A stretch of 44,314 nucleotides of DNA from a virus. The stretch's first letter is position 1, and the number at the start of each line of letters is the position of its first letter. Of this stretch, positions 20,398 to 28,208 are shown piece after piece. A program made the position numbers and the translations under genes. The notes below the pieces were generated by a model, which was not told the DNA's origin, did not search any database, and saw only the letters and a program-made list of their open reading frames with translations. The stretch lies in the IMG/VR virus record IMGVR_UViG_3300020122_000140, positions 1 through 44,314 of that record; one strand, given 5' to 3'.

Positions 20398-21003
20398 TCA
20401 CGGCCTGCCGCACTTCAGTACCGGCACGTCCAACTCAGCATCATAACTGCATACATCGGCCGGATCGTTCGGGCGCGACCCCTGCCGTTGGACATACATC
20501 TTCCCAACTCCACAAATCACGACATTCAGGCGCAGCCCGCTGGCGATGAACGTTCGGATATCCGGGTACGACTCATAGCACGGGTCGCTGGCGGGATCGT
20601 CTTGCGGGTGCATGGATTCGGAGTCGCGCACCTGTAGCCCGCACGCTGCGCCGCCTCCGCCGCGACATGTCTGAGGATGGTTGTGGACGATTCCCACTAA
20701 CGAATCGGTATTCTGTGGGCAGACACCATCCGGCTGGGGAATGACGGTTGTGGGCCGCGAATGGGATGGCTTCACGTCTGCCATGATCGCGTAGAGAACG
20801 ATCGTGGTATCGCTGTTCACGCGCCCGTAGAGGCATTCCAGGTACTCGGTATGAAACTCACGGTACATGAGCGCGGATTCGTGGAGAAATAGATTGGCAA
20901 TGAGCGTATGTGCGGTATCTTGGCGCACCATAGCCATCTGCCCGAACGCCCCGCCCGCGCTCACGGCCCACCAGAGCAGCCACGCCAGCACGGTCCGCGT
21001 CAT
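20398..21003 (-). CDS. exported JAMM/MPN-like metalloprotease homologue (201 aa)
   Basis: Residues 1-21 (TRTVLAWLLWWAVSAGGAFG) form a signal peptide or anchor. The mature part has the JAMM order: a Glu (53 or 56, HTEYLECLYG), LVGIVHNHP (His 107, His 109), then SYPD (Ser 145, Asp 148) followed by a hydrophobic strand with VVICG. In typical JAMM the HxH and SxxD motifs are about 8 residues apart; here about 35 residues rich in Cys, Gly and acidic residues intervene. Six or more Cys suggest disulfides. GAGGA six bases before ATG 21003. Either a secreted protease or isopeptidase, or a degraded relative. Confidence 0.6.
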   Translation of the reverse strand: MTRTVLAWLLWWAVSAGGAFGQMAMVRQDTAHTLIANLFLHESALMYREFHTEYLECLYGRVNSDTTIVLYAIMADVKPSHSRPTTVIPQPDGVCPQNTDSLVGIVHNHPQTCRGGGGAACGLQVRDSESMHPQDDPASDPCYESYPDIRTFIASGLRLNVVICGVGKMYVQRQGSRPNDPADVCSYDAELDVPVLKCGRP

Positions 21004-21182
21004 GTCGCGTCCTCGTCTGGCGGCAAACCATCTCTCTGGATCAAATACGCCTCGGGATTCGTCAGCCACCAGTTGCGACAGAAATCGCAGCCGCAATAAT
21101 CGGGGTGCTCCCGTTCGACGCTGTGGGTATCACCGCGCCACGGCTCCAACTCCGAGTCGTCCTGCTCGTCCGGGTATCTCAC
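21000..21182 (-). CDS. small Cys-rich protein (60 aa)
   Basis: 60 acidic residues with YCGCDFCRNWW in the centre (C-x-C-x-x-C), short His/Asp context and NPEAYLIQRDGLPPDED at the end. GTG 21182 overlaps the upstream stop, and its stop overlaps the exported JAMM gene start. Not recognised; a metal site is possible. Confidence 0.6.
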   Translation of the reverse strand: MRYPDEQDDSELEPWRGDTHSVEREHPDYCGCDFCRNWWLTNPEAYLIQRDGLPPDEDAT

Positions 21183-21391
21183 GGGATGCTCGCGCAGCGC
21201 ACGGTCTCAAGGCTCTGCTCCAACTGGTAGATGCTATCCGACTGCGCGTTGATGAACGCCTGCACGTCGCGCCACGCCACGAATTGCGTCTGAGTTTCCT
21301 CGTAGGCGCTGCCCCGGCCCGCGCGGTAGGATGCGACCGCGACCCAGGCCATGAGGACCGCCACGATGAGGACGTACCAGCGGCGTTTCAT
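21179..21391 (-). CDS. single-pass membrane protein with coiled coil (70 aa)
   Basis: An N-terminal hydrophobic helix after two Arg (RRWYVLIVAVLMAWVAVASY) is followed by a helical polar tail (EETQTQFVAWRDVQAFINAQSDSIYQLEQSLETV). This is the topology of an inner-membrane spanin. The ATG at 21391 overlaps the stop of the small lipoprotein gene. It forms a pair with the lipoprotein at 21388, a likely spanin pair, although the lipoprotein precedes. Confidence 0.6.
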   Translation of the reverse strand: MKRRWYVLIVAVLMAWVAVASYRAGRGSAYEETQTQFVAWRDVQAFINAQSDSIYQLEQSLETVRCASIP

Positions 21392-21537
21392 GGCCCGTTT
21401 TTCACGCACTGGTCTTTGATGCCAGCCGAGTCCGCGACGAAGTGGTAGCCAGCCGGGCAGAGGTGGGTCTGGCCGGGGGCGAAGCCAAATGGCGCTTGGC
21501 ACGCCGCCAAAAGGCCGAGTAGGGCGAGCTTTACCAC
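21388..21537 (-). CDS. small lipoprotein (49 aa)
   Basis: VKLALLGLLAACQAPFGF is a short signal peptide ending in a lipobox (L-A-A-C) with Cys 13 as the lipid site. The remaining 37 residues include GQTHLCPAGYHFVAD. AAGGA six bases before GTG 21537. Outer-membrane spanins are often small lipoproteins, so this may be the partner of the neighbour at 21179. Confidence 0.6.
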   Translation of the reverse strand: MVKLALLGLLAACQAPFGFAPGQTHLCPAGYHFVADSAGIKDQCVKNGP

Positions 21538-21971
21538 GCCACGTCCTTGAGACTGTCCAGCGTGTATTCCATCTGGTACGAACAACGTCCGGACTGATAG
21601 ACGTTGCTGCACGTCAGGAGCTCGAAGACCGGCCGCGCGTGGAGCGTGAACGTCGCGGTCCATCCGAGCTGCGGCGGCAGTCCGGGAGCACCGTTCGCCG
21701 TGAAATACATGAAGTAGTTGTTGTGTCCCGTTGAGTCGGTGAGTCGCGCCTCCCACGCTCTGAGGTCGAGCGTGGCGCACTCTTTGGCCTCAGGGGTTAG
21801 GTGAATGTCCCCGCATTGGGGCTCGTACTCCCACCGCTCTTGAATCTTCGTGATCGTCCCATGCACGACGCGGATCGGCGCCATGTGCGGGAGGACGCAG
21901 CCCGCGAGTGCGAGGAGGGCGAGCACCAAGAGGGGGAACACGATCAGGCCCAACAGGATGTGACGGGTCAT
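21531..21971 (-). CDS. lipoprotein (146 aa)
   Basis: The signal-type N-terminus TRHILLGLIVFPLLVLALLALAGC ends in a lipobox (L-A-G-C) with Cys 25. The mature part is beta-rich with TKIQERWEYE, GHNNYFMYFTANG, GWTATFTLH and several more Cys. ATG 21971 overlaps the coiled-coil gene upstream. A spanin partner or a host-surface-modifying lipoprotein is possible. Confidence 0.65.
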   Translation of the reverse strand: MTRHILLGLIVFPLLVLALLALAGCVLPHMAPIRVVHGTITKIQERWEYEPQCGDIHLTPEAKECATLDLRAWEARLTDSTGHNNYFMYFTANGAPGLPPQLGWTATFTLHARPVFELLTCSNVYQSGRCSYQMEYTLDSLKDVAW

Positions 21972-22534
21972 ACGCGGCACGTTACCCCGGCCCCGAGCGC
22001 GTAGCCGTGAAACCCGACCGTTGCGGAGGGACCGATAATGCAGCGGGGATTCCCGCGCTTGAGGGCCTCGCGCAGTTGAAGCGCGGTCCCCTCTTGCAGC
22101 GTGCGCCATGACCACGCGGCCGAGTCGGCGACTTGCCAGTGTCGCGTCGCGAGGCCCAGGGCTGCGGTGAGGGACGCAATCTGTGCTGATTGCAGGGTTG
22201 TGACGGAATCCTTCAATGCGATGATGCTGTCGAAATCCGCACGCCGAACGCCCCCGAGTACCGCACGAAGGTCGGCCGCGAGCGAGTCCGCGCGGCGTGA
22301 CAATCTGTCGGCACTTGCCGCCAACTGCCGACGTTCCGCGTCGAGTGTGGCGATGCTGTCGCGGGCCGTGGAGTCGTCCCGCGCGCGGGCTACTTCCGCC
22401 GCGACGAGGTGTTGCCGCACAGCCGCTAATGAGTCGGCCCGTTCCTGGGCGAACGGGTCGGAGGTGCAGCGAAACAGCGCCCACCCACCGATGAGTCCGA
22501 GCAGCGCCGCGACGCCAAGCGGCCAGAGCTTCAC
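21968..22534 (-). CDS. membrane-anchored coiled-coil protein, i-spanin-like (188 aa)
   Basis: N-terminal hydrophobic helix (LWPLGVAALLGLIGGWALF) followed by a very long Ala/Asp/Arg-rich coiled coil (about residues 30-140) and a globular end with Cys. Such a layout is typical of phage inner-membrane spanins, which fuse inner and outer membranes. It starts at GTG 22534 in a GTGA overlap with the membrane gene upstream. Partner could be the lipoprotein at 21531. Confidence 0.6.
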   Translation of the reverse strand: MKLWPLGVAALLGLIGGWALFRCTSDPFAQERADSLAAVRQHLVAAEVARARDDSTARDSIATLDAERRQLAASADRLSRRADSLAADLRAVLGGVRRADFDSIIALKDSVTTLQSAQIASLTAALGLATRHWQVADSAAWSWRTLQEGTALQLREALKRGNPRCIIGPSATVGFHGYALGAGVTCRV

Positions 22535-22821
22535 CAGAGGGCTACCACGACGAGTGCGGTGAGGACTTCGACGGCCACGTCATAGACGAGCCACCGCACC
22601 GGATACGTCCCGTCCGGCTTGGGCTCCCAGAGCGTGAGCTGCCATGCCAACGCCGCGCCGAGCGTAAAGAGCACGGGCTTGAGTCCGCCGTCCGGCCACC
22701 ACAGGAGGAGCGCCCAGAACGTCCAGGCGATTCCCCCAAAGGCATGAGCCACGGGTTGCTGGAAGTACCAGCGGGATTGACCCGACCACCATGCGCGGTC
22801 TTGCCACGGCCACCACTTCAC
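22531..22821 (-). CDS. multi-pass membrane protein (96 aa)
   Basis: Three or so hydrophobic stretches (FGGIAWTFWALLLWW, LFTLGAALAWQLTLW, VAVEVLTALVVVALW) and many Trp suggest an inner-membrane protein. It lies in the lysis cassette between the wall hydrolase and the spanins, as holins often do, but no holin family is recognised. Starts with GTG immediately after an upstream stop. Confidence 0.5.
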   Translation of the reverse strand: MKWWPWQDRAWWSGQSRWYFQQPVAHAFGGIAWTFWALLLWWPDGGLKPVLFTLGAALAWQLTLWEPKPDGTYPVRWLVYDVAVEVLTALVVVALW

Positions 22822-22977
22822 CTATGACTCGAACCGTCCGTAGACGTAGGCACCAGCAGCGAGACCGAGCGCGATACCAAACACCCACCACGAGAGCCCT
22901 GCGGCGCTCAAGAACTTCGCGCCCAGCACAGCACCAGCGACGATGAGTCCGATGCGTTCCACCGATTTCGCGATCAT
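22822..22977 (-). CDS. small membrane protein, holin-like (51 aa)
   Basis: 51 residues with two hydrophobic stretches (IGLIVAGAVLGAKFLSAAG, WWVFGIALGLAAGAYVYG) separated by a short polar turn and ending in a charged tail (RFES). ATG overlaps the stop of the endolysin gene. Two short membrane helices suit a class II holin or a membrane accessory. Confidence 0.55.
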   Translation of the reverse strand: MIAKSVERIGLIVAGAVLGAKFLSAAGLSWWVFGIALGLAAGAYVYGRFES

Positions 22978-23438
22978 TCAGTCTCCTTGTAGAACCTGAA
23001 GTAGTCCCGTGAGAGTCCGGGTATCAGCACTTCCGTGCGACCGCTGACCCACGTGGGTTCGCGATACGGCGGCACCATGCTGACCGGGGAGTAGTACCAG
23101 CACATCCGTGCGTCGAAGTGCGGCCACGTCGGCTCACGCCAAGCTGCAAGCGCACCGGCGACGTGCGCGGGAAACCAGACGCCAGCCATCGCGTTCCGCC
23201 AATAGTCCTGCTGACAGACCGCGGAGAATTGGCCGCGCTGCAACACCACTTCGACGGGAGTCTTTGGAAACAACGGACTCGCGACGCGATTTCGTATTAC
23301 ATCACACACCGCGCGAAGCGCCGCGGGAATCATGTCGATGGTGAAATCGCCCACCGGGATCGGCGGAACCTCTGTGCTGATAACCGCCGCGACCACGTAG
23401 TCGCGTCCCGTCACGCAATCAGTGGCGAGGTCGGTCAT
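22974..23438 (-). CDS. SleB-like cell-wall hydrolase (endolysin) (154 aa)
   Basis: The pattern ALRAVCDVIRNRVASPLFPKTPVEVVLQRGQFSAVCQQDYW matches SleB/Hydrolase_2, in which an N-x-x-V-NR segment and a G-Q-F-S motif mark the glucosaminidase/transglycosylase-type core. ATG 23438 with GGAG five bases upstream starts the protein; longer frames are not needed. No signal peptide, so release through a holin is expected. Position in the lysis cassette supports it. Confidence 0.7.
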   Translation of the reverse strand: MTDLATDCVTGRDYVVAAVISTEVPPIPVGDFTIDMIPAALRAVCDVIRNRVASPLFPKTPVEVVLQRGQFSAVCQQDYWRNAMAGVWFPAHVAGALAAWREPTWPHFDARMCWYYSPVSMVPPYREPTWVSGRTEVLIPGLSRDYFRFYKETE

Positions 23439-23629
23439 GCGGTCTCCACCTTTGCTAGGGCCCAACCGGCGAGACGGCTACCCGCTGCGGCGAGAACACC
23501 AACAGCCAGTGATTGCCACTTCGGGATAGAACCACCAGCGAGCGCGCCGGAGAGGTACGCAAGGCCGCCCGACAGCGCAGCAACAGCCGCCGAGTGAAGC
23601 ACCTTTTTCGTCGTAGGGCTGAGAGTCAA
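23435..23629 (-). CDS. holin-like membrane protein (64 aa)
   Basis: 64 residues with two hydrophobic helices (LHSAAVAALSGGLAYLSGALAG, LAVGVLAAAGSRLAGWAL) joined by a basic turn and ending with a short charged tail. Starts at TTG 23629 with GGGGG seven bases upstream. Small two-helix protein beside an endolysin: a class II holin candidate. The transcript's upstream side holds promoter- and terminator-like signals. Confidence 0.55.
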   Translation of the reverse strand: MTLSPTTKKVLHSAAVAALSGGLAYLSGALAGGSIPKWQSLAVGVLAAAGSRLAGWALAKVETA

Positions 23630-23644
23630 ATGCTGCCCCCTAGA

Positions 23645-23684
23645 AACGAAAACACGCAGCCCGTGAAGTCCGCGGAGCCGCGTG
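23645..23684 (-). terminator. possible rho-independent terminator or attenuator
   Basis: Reading leftward, an 8-base stem CACGCGGC/GCTGCGTG with one G-U pair and a GC-rich inner loop (23684-23653) is followed by TTTTCGTTT. It lies between the structural operon and the lysis genes and would stop or slow transcription entering them. The loop is long, so confidence is limited. Confidence 0.35.
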
Positions 23685-23742
23685 CAGGTCTACGTTTAAG
23701 TTGTGTCCTACCGGCCGGCCATCCTCGCACCAGCCTGCCCGT

Positions 23743-23748
23743 ACTATA
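23743..23748 (-). promoter_or_regulatory. candidate extended -10 box upstream of the lysis genes
   Basis: On the minus strand TGT-TATAGT, an extended -10 form, sits about 114 bases upstream of the TTG at 23629. No matching -35 was found, and the terminator-like hairpin lies downstream of it. Confidence 0.3.
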
Positions 23749-23759
23749 ACAGCCTCTCG

Positions 23760-23948
23760 TTATTTATGCCACGGGTAGACTATGGAACTGAGGACGCCAA
23801 GGATGGCGCCGCTCACCGCCCCATAGATAGAGGCCCGCTGTTCCACCTTCGTGAGGCGGTGCTCGGCGGTAACACGAAACTCAAGCAGCTCCCGCCGGAT
23901 CTCGCGCACGTCCTCGGCGATGTTCTCAAGCAGCTCGTCGCGGGTCAT
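23760..23948 (-). CDS. XhlA-like membrane protein (62 aa)
   Basis: 62 residues beginning TRDELLENIAEDVREIRRELLEF and continuing HRLTKVEQRASIYGAVSGAILGVLSSIVYPW: a coiled-coil N-terminus and a C-terminal membrane helix. This is the layout of XhlA-type phage hemolysin/holin accessory proteins, which act with a holin in lysis. ATG 23948 overlaps the stop of the ejection protein upstream. Confidence 0.65.
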   Translation of the reverse strand: MTRDELLENIAEDVREIRRELLEFRVTAEHRLTKVEQRASIYGAVSGAILGVLSSIVYPWHK

Positions 23949-25900
23949 GGCTCTTGTCCTTGGCTGATCGCGCCGGTTCCCGCCCCCACGGTCCCAGGGG
24001 CCAGCCGTCCCCCAAGGGACGCAAGGCGTTGGTGCCACCCCCTGAGCGCCTCGATACGCTGCATGAGCTCGTCCACCGAGTTCGCGGGCTGGAAGAGCAC
24101 GGGGCCCATGTGTCCGGCTGCTCGTTGGGCGGCCGCGTTCTTGCTTTCTCCAATCGGCATCCGGATGAGCGCCCGTGGGCTGACGCCTTCCGGGCCGACA
24201 TAGCCCCGCAGGACCTCAGTCAGCGGATGCTGGGCCTCTCCTTCCACCTCGCGAGCGTGGGTCTGGGAGCCGCCGAACGCCTTGAGCGTCCGGGCGTAGT
24301 TGTTCTCAGATTGAAGCGCGTTCTTCCATTGCTCGAGGTTCTGGTCCGAGCCGAACACGAGCTTGAGCTTTTGGTCTAGGTTGCCGCTGCCGACGAGATA
24401 CCGCTGGGCCGTGCCTTGGCCCGAGCGCACGTCGTTCAACTCCTTCACGAGTTGGCTGGCGAGGCCGTAGCGGAGCTGTTGCTGCTCCTCGGGTCCCAGC
24501 GTAGAAAACTGCCGTTCAAGCGCCCGATAGTCCGTGCCTTGCGCGAACTTCTTGGCGAGGTCCAGGGCGTTCTGTTGGCCCTTCACGGCCGCATAGGCTT
24601 GGTTCTGTTCCGTATATCCGGGGACGGATTGAGAGAGCGCGTCGTCCATCGCGCGCCCCGCTTCCTTCAACGGCACGCCCTGAATGCCCTTCGGAGCGGA
24701 TTCCTGGCCCGTCATGATGTCGTGGGCGCGGTCGCGCACCCACTGGCGGACGGAGTTGTATGCTGAGTAGTCCCCCGACTCGAGCGCCTTCTCGGCTGTC
24801 CGTGCCACGGACGCGTCCGTGAGGAGGTGATTCTCTTGGAGGCTCTGAATGGTGCTCTCAAGGGCTTGATTACCCTTTAGGTTGGGGGCGTTCGCTCGCA
24901 GGTCGGCATAGCCCTGCGAGACTTTCTGGCGCACGGCCTCCAACTCGTCGGCACGGTCGAAACTGTTCGGTTCCGCACCGAGAATGTCTCCCACGTCATT
25001 GACAAGCCTCTCGGCGGTTCCCCCTACCCGTTTCGCCATGATGGGGAAGTAGCGGTCCATGACGGCACTGTGATTCTGTGCGGCGAACTGCGCGGCACCA
25101 GCCGTCGAGGACGTGAGGTCGGCCGGCACAAAGGGACGGCCAGCCGCTTGCATCTTGCCAGCCGCATCCCGCAGGACCTCTTCGCCTGAACGGCCCGTTT
25201 CAGGGTCGGCCGACTCTTCAATCATTTGCTTAAGACGATCGCTGGCGCTGCCCGTGCCTTTCCCGCCAAGCCAGTGCGCGCCCAGTCCAGCAAGCGCACC
25301 GAACGGTGCTGCAACCGCCGCGCCCGTCGCCGTACGGCCCGCGATTTCGCCAGGGCTTGCGATAGAGAAATCGGGCGTCGAGCCCGCACCGTAGAGCGCC
25401 CCAGCAAGTCCGGCACTCCCGGCGCCCTTGGCCGCTTGGACCATTGCACGACCACCCGTGAGGGTGGGGTTCATTCCCGGAACCATCGAGAGCATTCCGC
25501 CGCCTTCGATGTTCTCAAGAATCGACGCGAGCGGATGCACGTCACGCATGACCCCCTGCTCCTTGCGTACTGCCGCCAGATTCTCTTTGTAGGGACCATG
25601 GCCAGTGAGGCTCGCAACGCCCGCCATAAGTCGGTCCCCGAACGGGAGGCCTGAGAGGAGGTTGAACGCCGCGGCTGGCGCGTCGAGCGCGGCACGTTGC
25701 TTCAATTCAGCGTGAGAGGTAAATGCCCCATCGGTAGCCGTGGAGACGAACTTATCCAGCAAGTCGGCGGGGGCACCCTTCGCGGCGTACCCATTGGCCT
25801 CGTGGAGAATATCTCCAAGGTCGTCCGTTCGGATGGGCGTAGGCAGCGCCGCCGATGCGTCGGTCACAGCGCGCGGGACGGGAAGAAACGGCGCGGTCAT
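23945..25900 (-). CDS. large internal virion / DNA-ejection protein (651 aa)
   Basis: 651 residues, helical, rich in Ala, Gln and Glu. A central hydrophobic Gly/Ala-rich stretch, about residues 150-215 (AGSAGLAGALYGAG, AGRTATGAAVAAPFGALAGLG), could contact or cross membranes during ejection. No lysozyme or enzyme motif seen. ATGA overlap with the preceding gene. Position near the end of the structural block and composition match podovirus ejection proteins, whose sequences diverge rapidly. Confidence 0.6.
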   Translation of the reverse strand: MTAPFLPVPRAVTDASAALPTPIRTDDLGDILHEANGYAAKGAPADLLDKFVSTATDGAFTSHAELKQRAALDAPAAAFNLLSGLPFGDRLMAGVASLTGHGPYKENLAAVRKEQGVMRDVHPLASILENIEGGGMLSMVPGMNPTLTGGRAMVQAAKGAGSAGLAGALYGAGSTPDFSIASPGEIAGRTATGAAVAAPFGALAGLGAHWLGGKGTGSASDRLKQMIEESADPETGRSGEEVLRDAAGKMQAAGRPFVPADLTSSTAGAAQFAAQNHSAVMDRYFPIMAKRVGGTAERLVNDVGDILGAEPNSFDRADELEAVRQKVSQGYADLRANAPNLKGNQALESTIQSLQENHLLTDASVARTAEKALESGDYSAYNSVRQWVRDRAHDIMTGQESAPKGIQGVPLKEAGRAMDDALSQSVPGYTEQNQAYAAVKGQQNALDLAKKFAQGTDYRALERQFSTLGPEEQQQLRYGLASQLVKELNDVRSGQGTAQRYLVGSGNLDQKLKLVFGSDQNLEQWKNALQSENNYARTLKAFGGSQTHAREVEGEAQHPLTEVLRGYVGPEGVSPRALIRMPIGESKNAAAQRAAGHMGPVLFQPANSVDELMQRIEALRGWHQRLASLGGRLAPGTVGAGTGAISQGQEP

Positions 25901-27138
25901 TTGTACCGCTGAAGCTGCGCGCGGACGGCATCAACCGCGCTCGAACCCGTGCTGCCCTCCGGCAGAGAATCATCCGGCACCGGAAACACAGCTTTCGGAT
26001 TCACCCGCGACCGGCCGGCCTGACCCTGATACCCCTTGAAGACCTTCTGCCATTGCTGAATCGTGGAATTGTGGCGCTGGCGAAGAAGGCCGCTCAACTC
26101 GTCCACTTCGGTGGGTGTTAGGAGTTGCGCCTTGCCCGCAGGGCCGGCAAGGAAGGACTGAATCTTCCCATACAGCGGCTTGCTCTTTTCGATAAGTCCA
26201 AGCAGAGCCTCACCGCGGCCTGATCCTTGGACACCCCCCGACATCGCGCTTGCGGCAGCCGCAATGAGGTTGGCCTGCGCGATCGCGTTCTTGCCGGTGC
26301 GTGCTTCTGGGGCAAACTGGAGCGCATCCCGATACATGGCAGCTCGCGTCTGGAACTCTTTGGTCGCTCCCTGGTACTCATTGCGTAGCTTGCTCTCGTT
26401 ATCAATGTCCTGCTGCACGGTCGCGCCGGGCGTGAGTGGACTACCTCCAGCACCGCCGCTGGGCGCCCCACCACCGGGTGCCCCACCACCAACGCCGCCG
26501 ATCTGTCCGTTCGCGGCATTGATGCGCTCAAATATCGGCCTGCCGTCTGGCCCCACGCCTTGCACAACCGTCCAGTCCTGCGGATTGATGGCCTTGTAGC
26601 CTTCCGACAGAGCCTTGACCGTCTCGTAGTCCCCGATCGACGTGAAGAAGGGAATAGCCTTCGCCATCCATTGGCCCACGTCGTCTTTCGAGGCGTTCGC
26701 CTTGAGCGGGTTCTGTGAGAGAAACTTCTGTCGGCCCTCCCACATCGACTGTTGGCGTTCCATCTGCCAGCGTTGGAATCCTTGCTGGACGGCCTGCTGC
26801 TGCATCTCGTTCCAGTTCTGGCCAGCGCCACTCATGGCGCCCCCGAGACGCGACCCAAAACTCTGTGTTCCCTGTGGGGCAGGCCCAGAGGCTTGTAGGA
26901 GTCGCGAGGCGAGCTCCATCTGCTGGCGCGACTTCAGGTAGTGCTGTTGCTCGGGCGACAGGAAGTCCGCTATTCCAGGGTCAATCTGGAATGGCGACTT
27001 GAACAGTCCTCCCAACCGCGACAATAGACCCGGCGCGTGCAAGGCATTAATCGCCGCCGGTCCCGGTGGGGCGTTCGGGGCCTGCGTCGCCATCTGAATC
27101 TGCGACGGGTCAATCGGCGGAATCATCGGCCCAGTCAT
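25897..27138 (-). CDS. virion / ejection-type protein (413 aa)
   Basis: 413 residues with a Pro/Ala N-terminus, a Gln-rich middle (QQQAVQQGFQRWQMERQQSM) and a Gly/Pro spacer around residue 225 (GGVGGGAPGGGAPSGGAGG). Helical regions follow. Composition and position, between two other large Gln/Ala-rich genes, suggest an internal or ejection protein. No recognised domain. Confidence 0.55.
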   Translation of the reverse strand: MTGPMIPPIDPSQIQMATQAPNAPPGPAAINALHAPGLLSRLGGLFKSPFQIDPGIADFLSPEQQHYLKSRQQMELASRLLQASGPAPQGTQSFGSRLGGAMSGAGQNWNEMQQQAVQQGFQRWQMERQQSMWEGRQKFLSQNPLKANASKDDVGQWMAKAIPFFTSIGDYETVKALSEGYKAINPQDWTVVQGVGPDGRPIFERINAANGQIGGVGGGAPGGGAPSGGAGGSPLTPGATVQQDIDNESKLRNEYQGATKEFQTRAAMYRDALQFAPEARTGKNAIAQANLIAAAASAMSGGVQGSGRGEALLGLIEKSKPLYGKIQSFLAGPAGKAQLLTPTEVDELSGLLRQRHNSTIQQWQKVFKGYQGQAGRSRVNPKAVFPVPDDSLPEGSTGSSAVDAVRAQLQRYK

Positions 27139-27141
27139 GCG

Positions 27142-27795
27142 TCAACCACCACCAAAGAGTCCGCCCAGGCCACCGGCGATCATGCCGCCCGGGCCAAGCG
27201 GTGCGCCGGCGAGAATCCCGCCGAGACCGCCGAGCAGCGGACTGCGCTGGGTCGGCGTGGTGGTCGTCTGGCCCGTGGGCCCAATTCCCATGCCGAGAAT
27301 CCCCATCTGCCGCCCCTGGTACTGCTGGGGGTCGAAATACCGCGCCATATCGAAGCTTTGCCCCGCTCCCTGTAGGGCGCGTTGCATCGCGTCGTTGAAC
27401 GCCCCGTAATTTGTTTGCGCTTGCAGGTTGTTCACCCCCTGCATTTCCGTGCCTTGCAAGACGGCTGCGCGCGTCGAGTCGAACGGTGTGATGCCACCGC
27501 CCCCGAGCGTCGCCTGGGACATCGCGTCTTGTTGAGCCCGCTGGCGCATCTGGTCGAAGAAGGGATTCATCTGCGACAGGTAGGGATTCATGAACTGCTG
27601 CGCTTGGGCGGGATTGGTCAGCGCGCCAAGTCCAGCCTGAGCCTGCCCGAGTGCCGTCTGGAATTGGTTCTGATAGGGGGAATTCCCGTTGCCTAGCGCG
27701 TAGGCACGGATCTGCTCGAGATACTTTTGTGTCTGCGGGTCAACCGTGGTGGTTTGGACCTGCGGTTTGCCCTGCTTGGAAAAGAGACTCGACAC
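27142..27795 (-). CDS. Gln-rich virion protein (217 aa)
   Basis: 217 residues, Gln-rich (QTALGQAQAGLGALTNPAQ, FFDQMRQRAQQDAMSQ) with a hydrophobic Gly/Leu-rich C-terminus (LLGGLGGILAGAPLG, GGMIAGGLGGLFGGG). The end might insert in a membrane. It is the first of three large consecutive proteins that probably form the ejection apparatus. No family recognised. Confidence 0.55.
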   Translation of the reverse strand: MSSLFSKQGKPQVQTTTVDPQTQKYLEQIRAYALGNGNSPYQNQFQTALGQAQAGLGALTNPAQAQQFMNPYLSQMNPFFDQMRQRAQQDAMSQATLGGGGITPFDSTRAAVLQGTEMQGVNNLQAQTNYGAFNDAMQRALQGAGQSFDMARYFDPQQYQGRQMGILGMGIGPTGQTTTTPTQRSPLLGGLGGILAGAPLGPGGMIAGGLGGLFGGG

Positions 27796-27818
27796 CTAGT
27801 GCGGCGTACTTTCCCCCA

Positions 27819-28205
27819 CTACAAGCGTTTCTCTAAGATGAGTTGCGTTACGTCCCAGCCTTCACGAACTAAGAACGACCTGGCGAATCCGTGCCGCCCC
27901 GCAATGAATGCGGAGTCGCACCGTTCTTCCCGGGCCCATGACAGGATGTCGGGAAGCATCTGTTGTAATTCGCCAAGTGTCCCCGAGGCCAGCCAAACGG
28001 CGAGAATCTTCGAGCGGGGGTATACCTGGATCATCGTCACGACGACGGAGCCGTCGCCATGCCAGCACTGGAATTCACCGCGCGCGATCCCGTCCAGCAC
28101 ATCTTCGAGGGTATGCGTCGGCGGCGCGTGTTCCAGCGCCTTAGAAATGTAATGACAGAGCCGACTTGGCGCTAGGAACCCGCTAGGCGTAAGGGCTCTA
28201 TGCAC
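27819..28205 (-). CDS. hypothetical protein, possible GNAT-like fold (128 aa)
   Basis: 128 residues of alternating strands and helices: LEDVLDGIARGEFQCW, SVVVTMIQVYPRSKILAVWLASG, LPDILSWAREERCDSAFIAG and FARSFLVREGWDV. The order and the last GW segment resemble a small GNAT-type acyltransferase fold seen in phage structural operons, but the acetyl-CoA loop is not clearly present. GTG 28205 start. Function uncertain. Confidence 0.5.
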   Translation of the reverse strand: MHRALTPSGFLAPSRLCHYISKALEHAPPTHTLEDVLDGIARGEFQCWHGDGSVVVTMIQVYPRSKILAVWLASGTLGELQQMLPDILSWAREERCDSAFIAGRHGFARSFLVREGWDVTQLILEKRL

Positions 28206-28208
28206 GCC

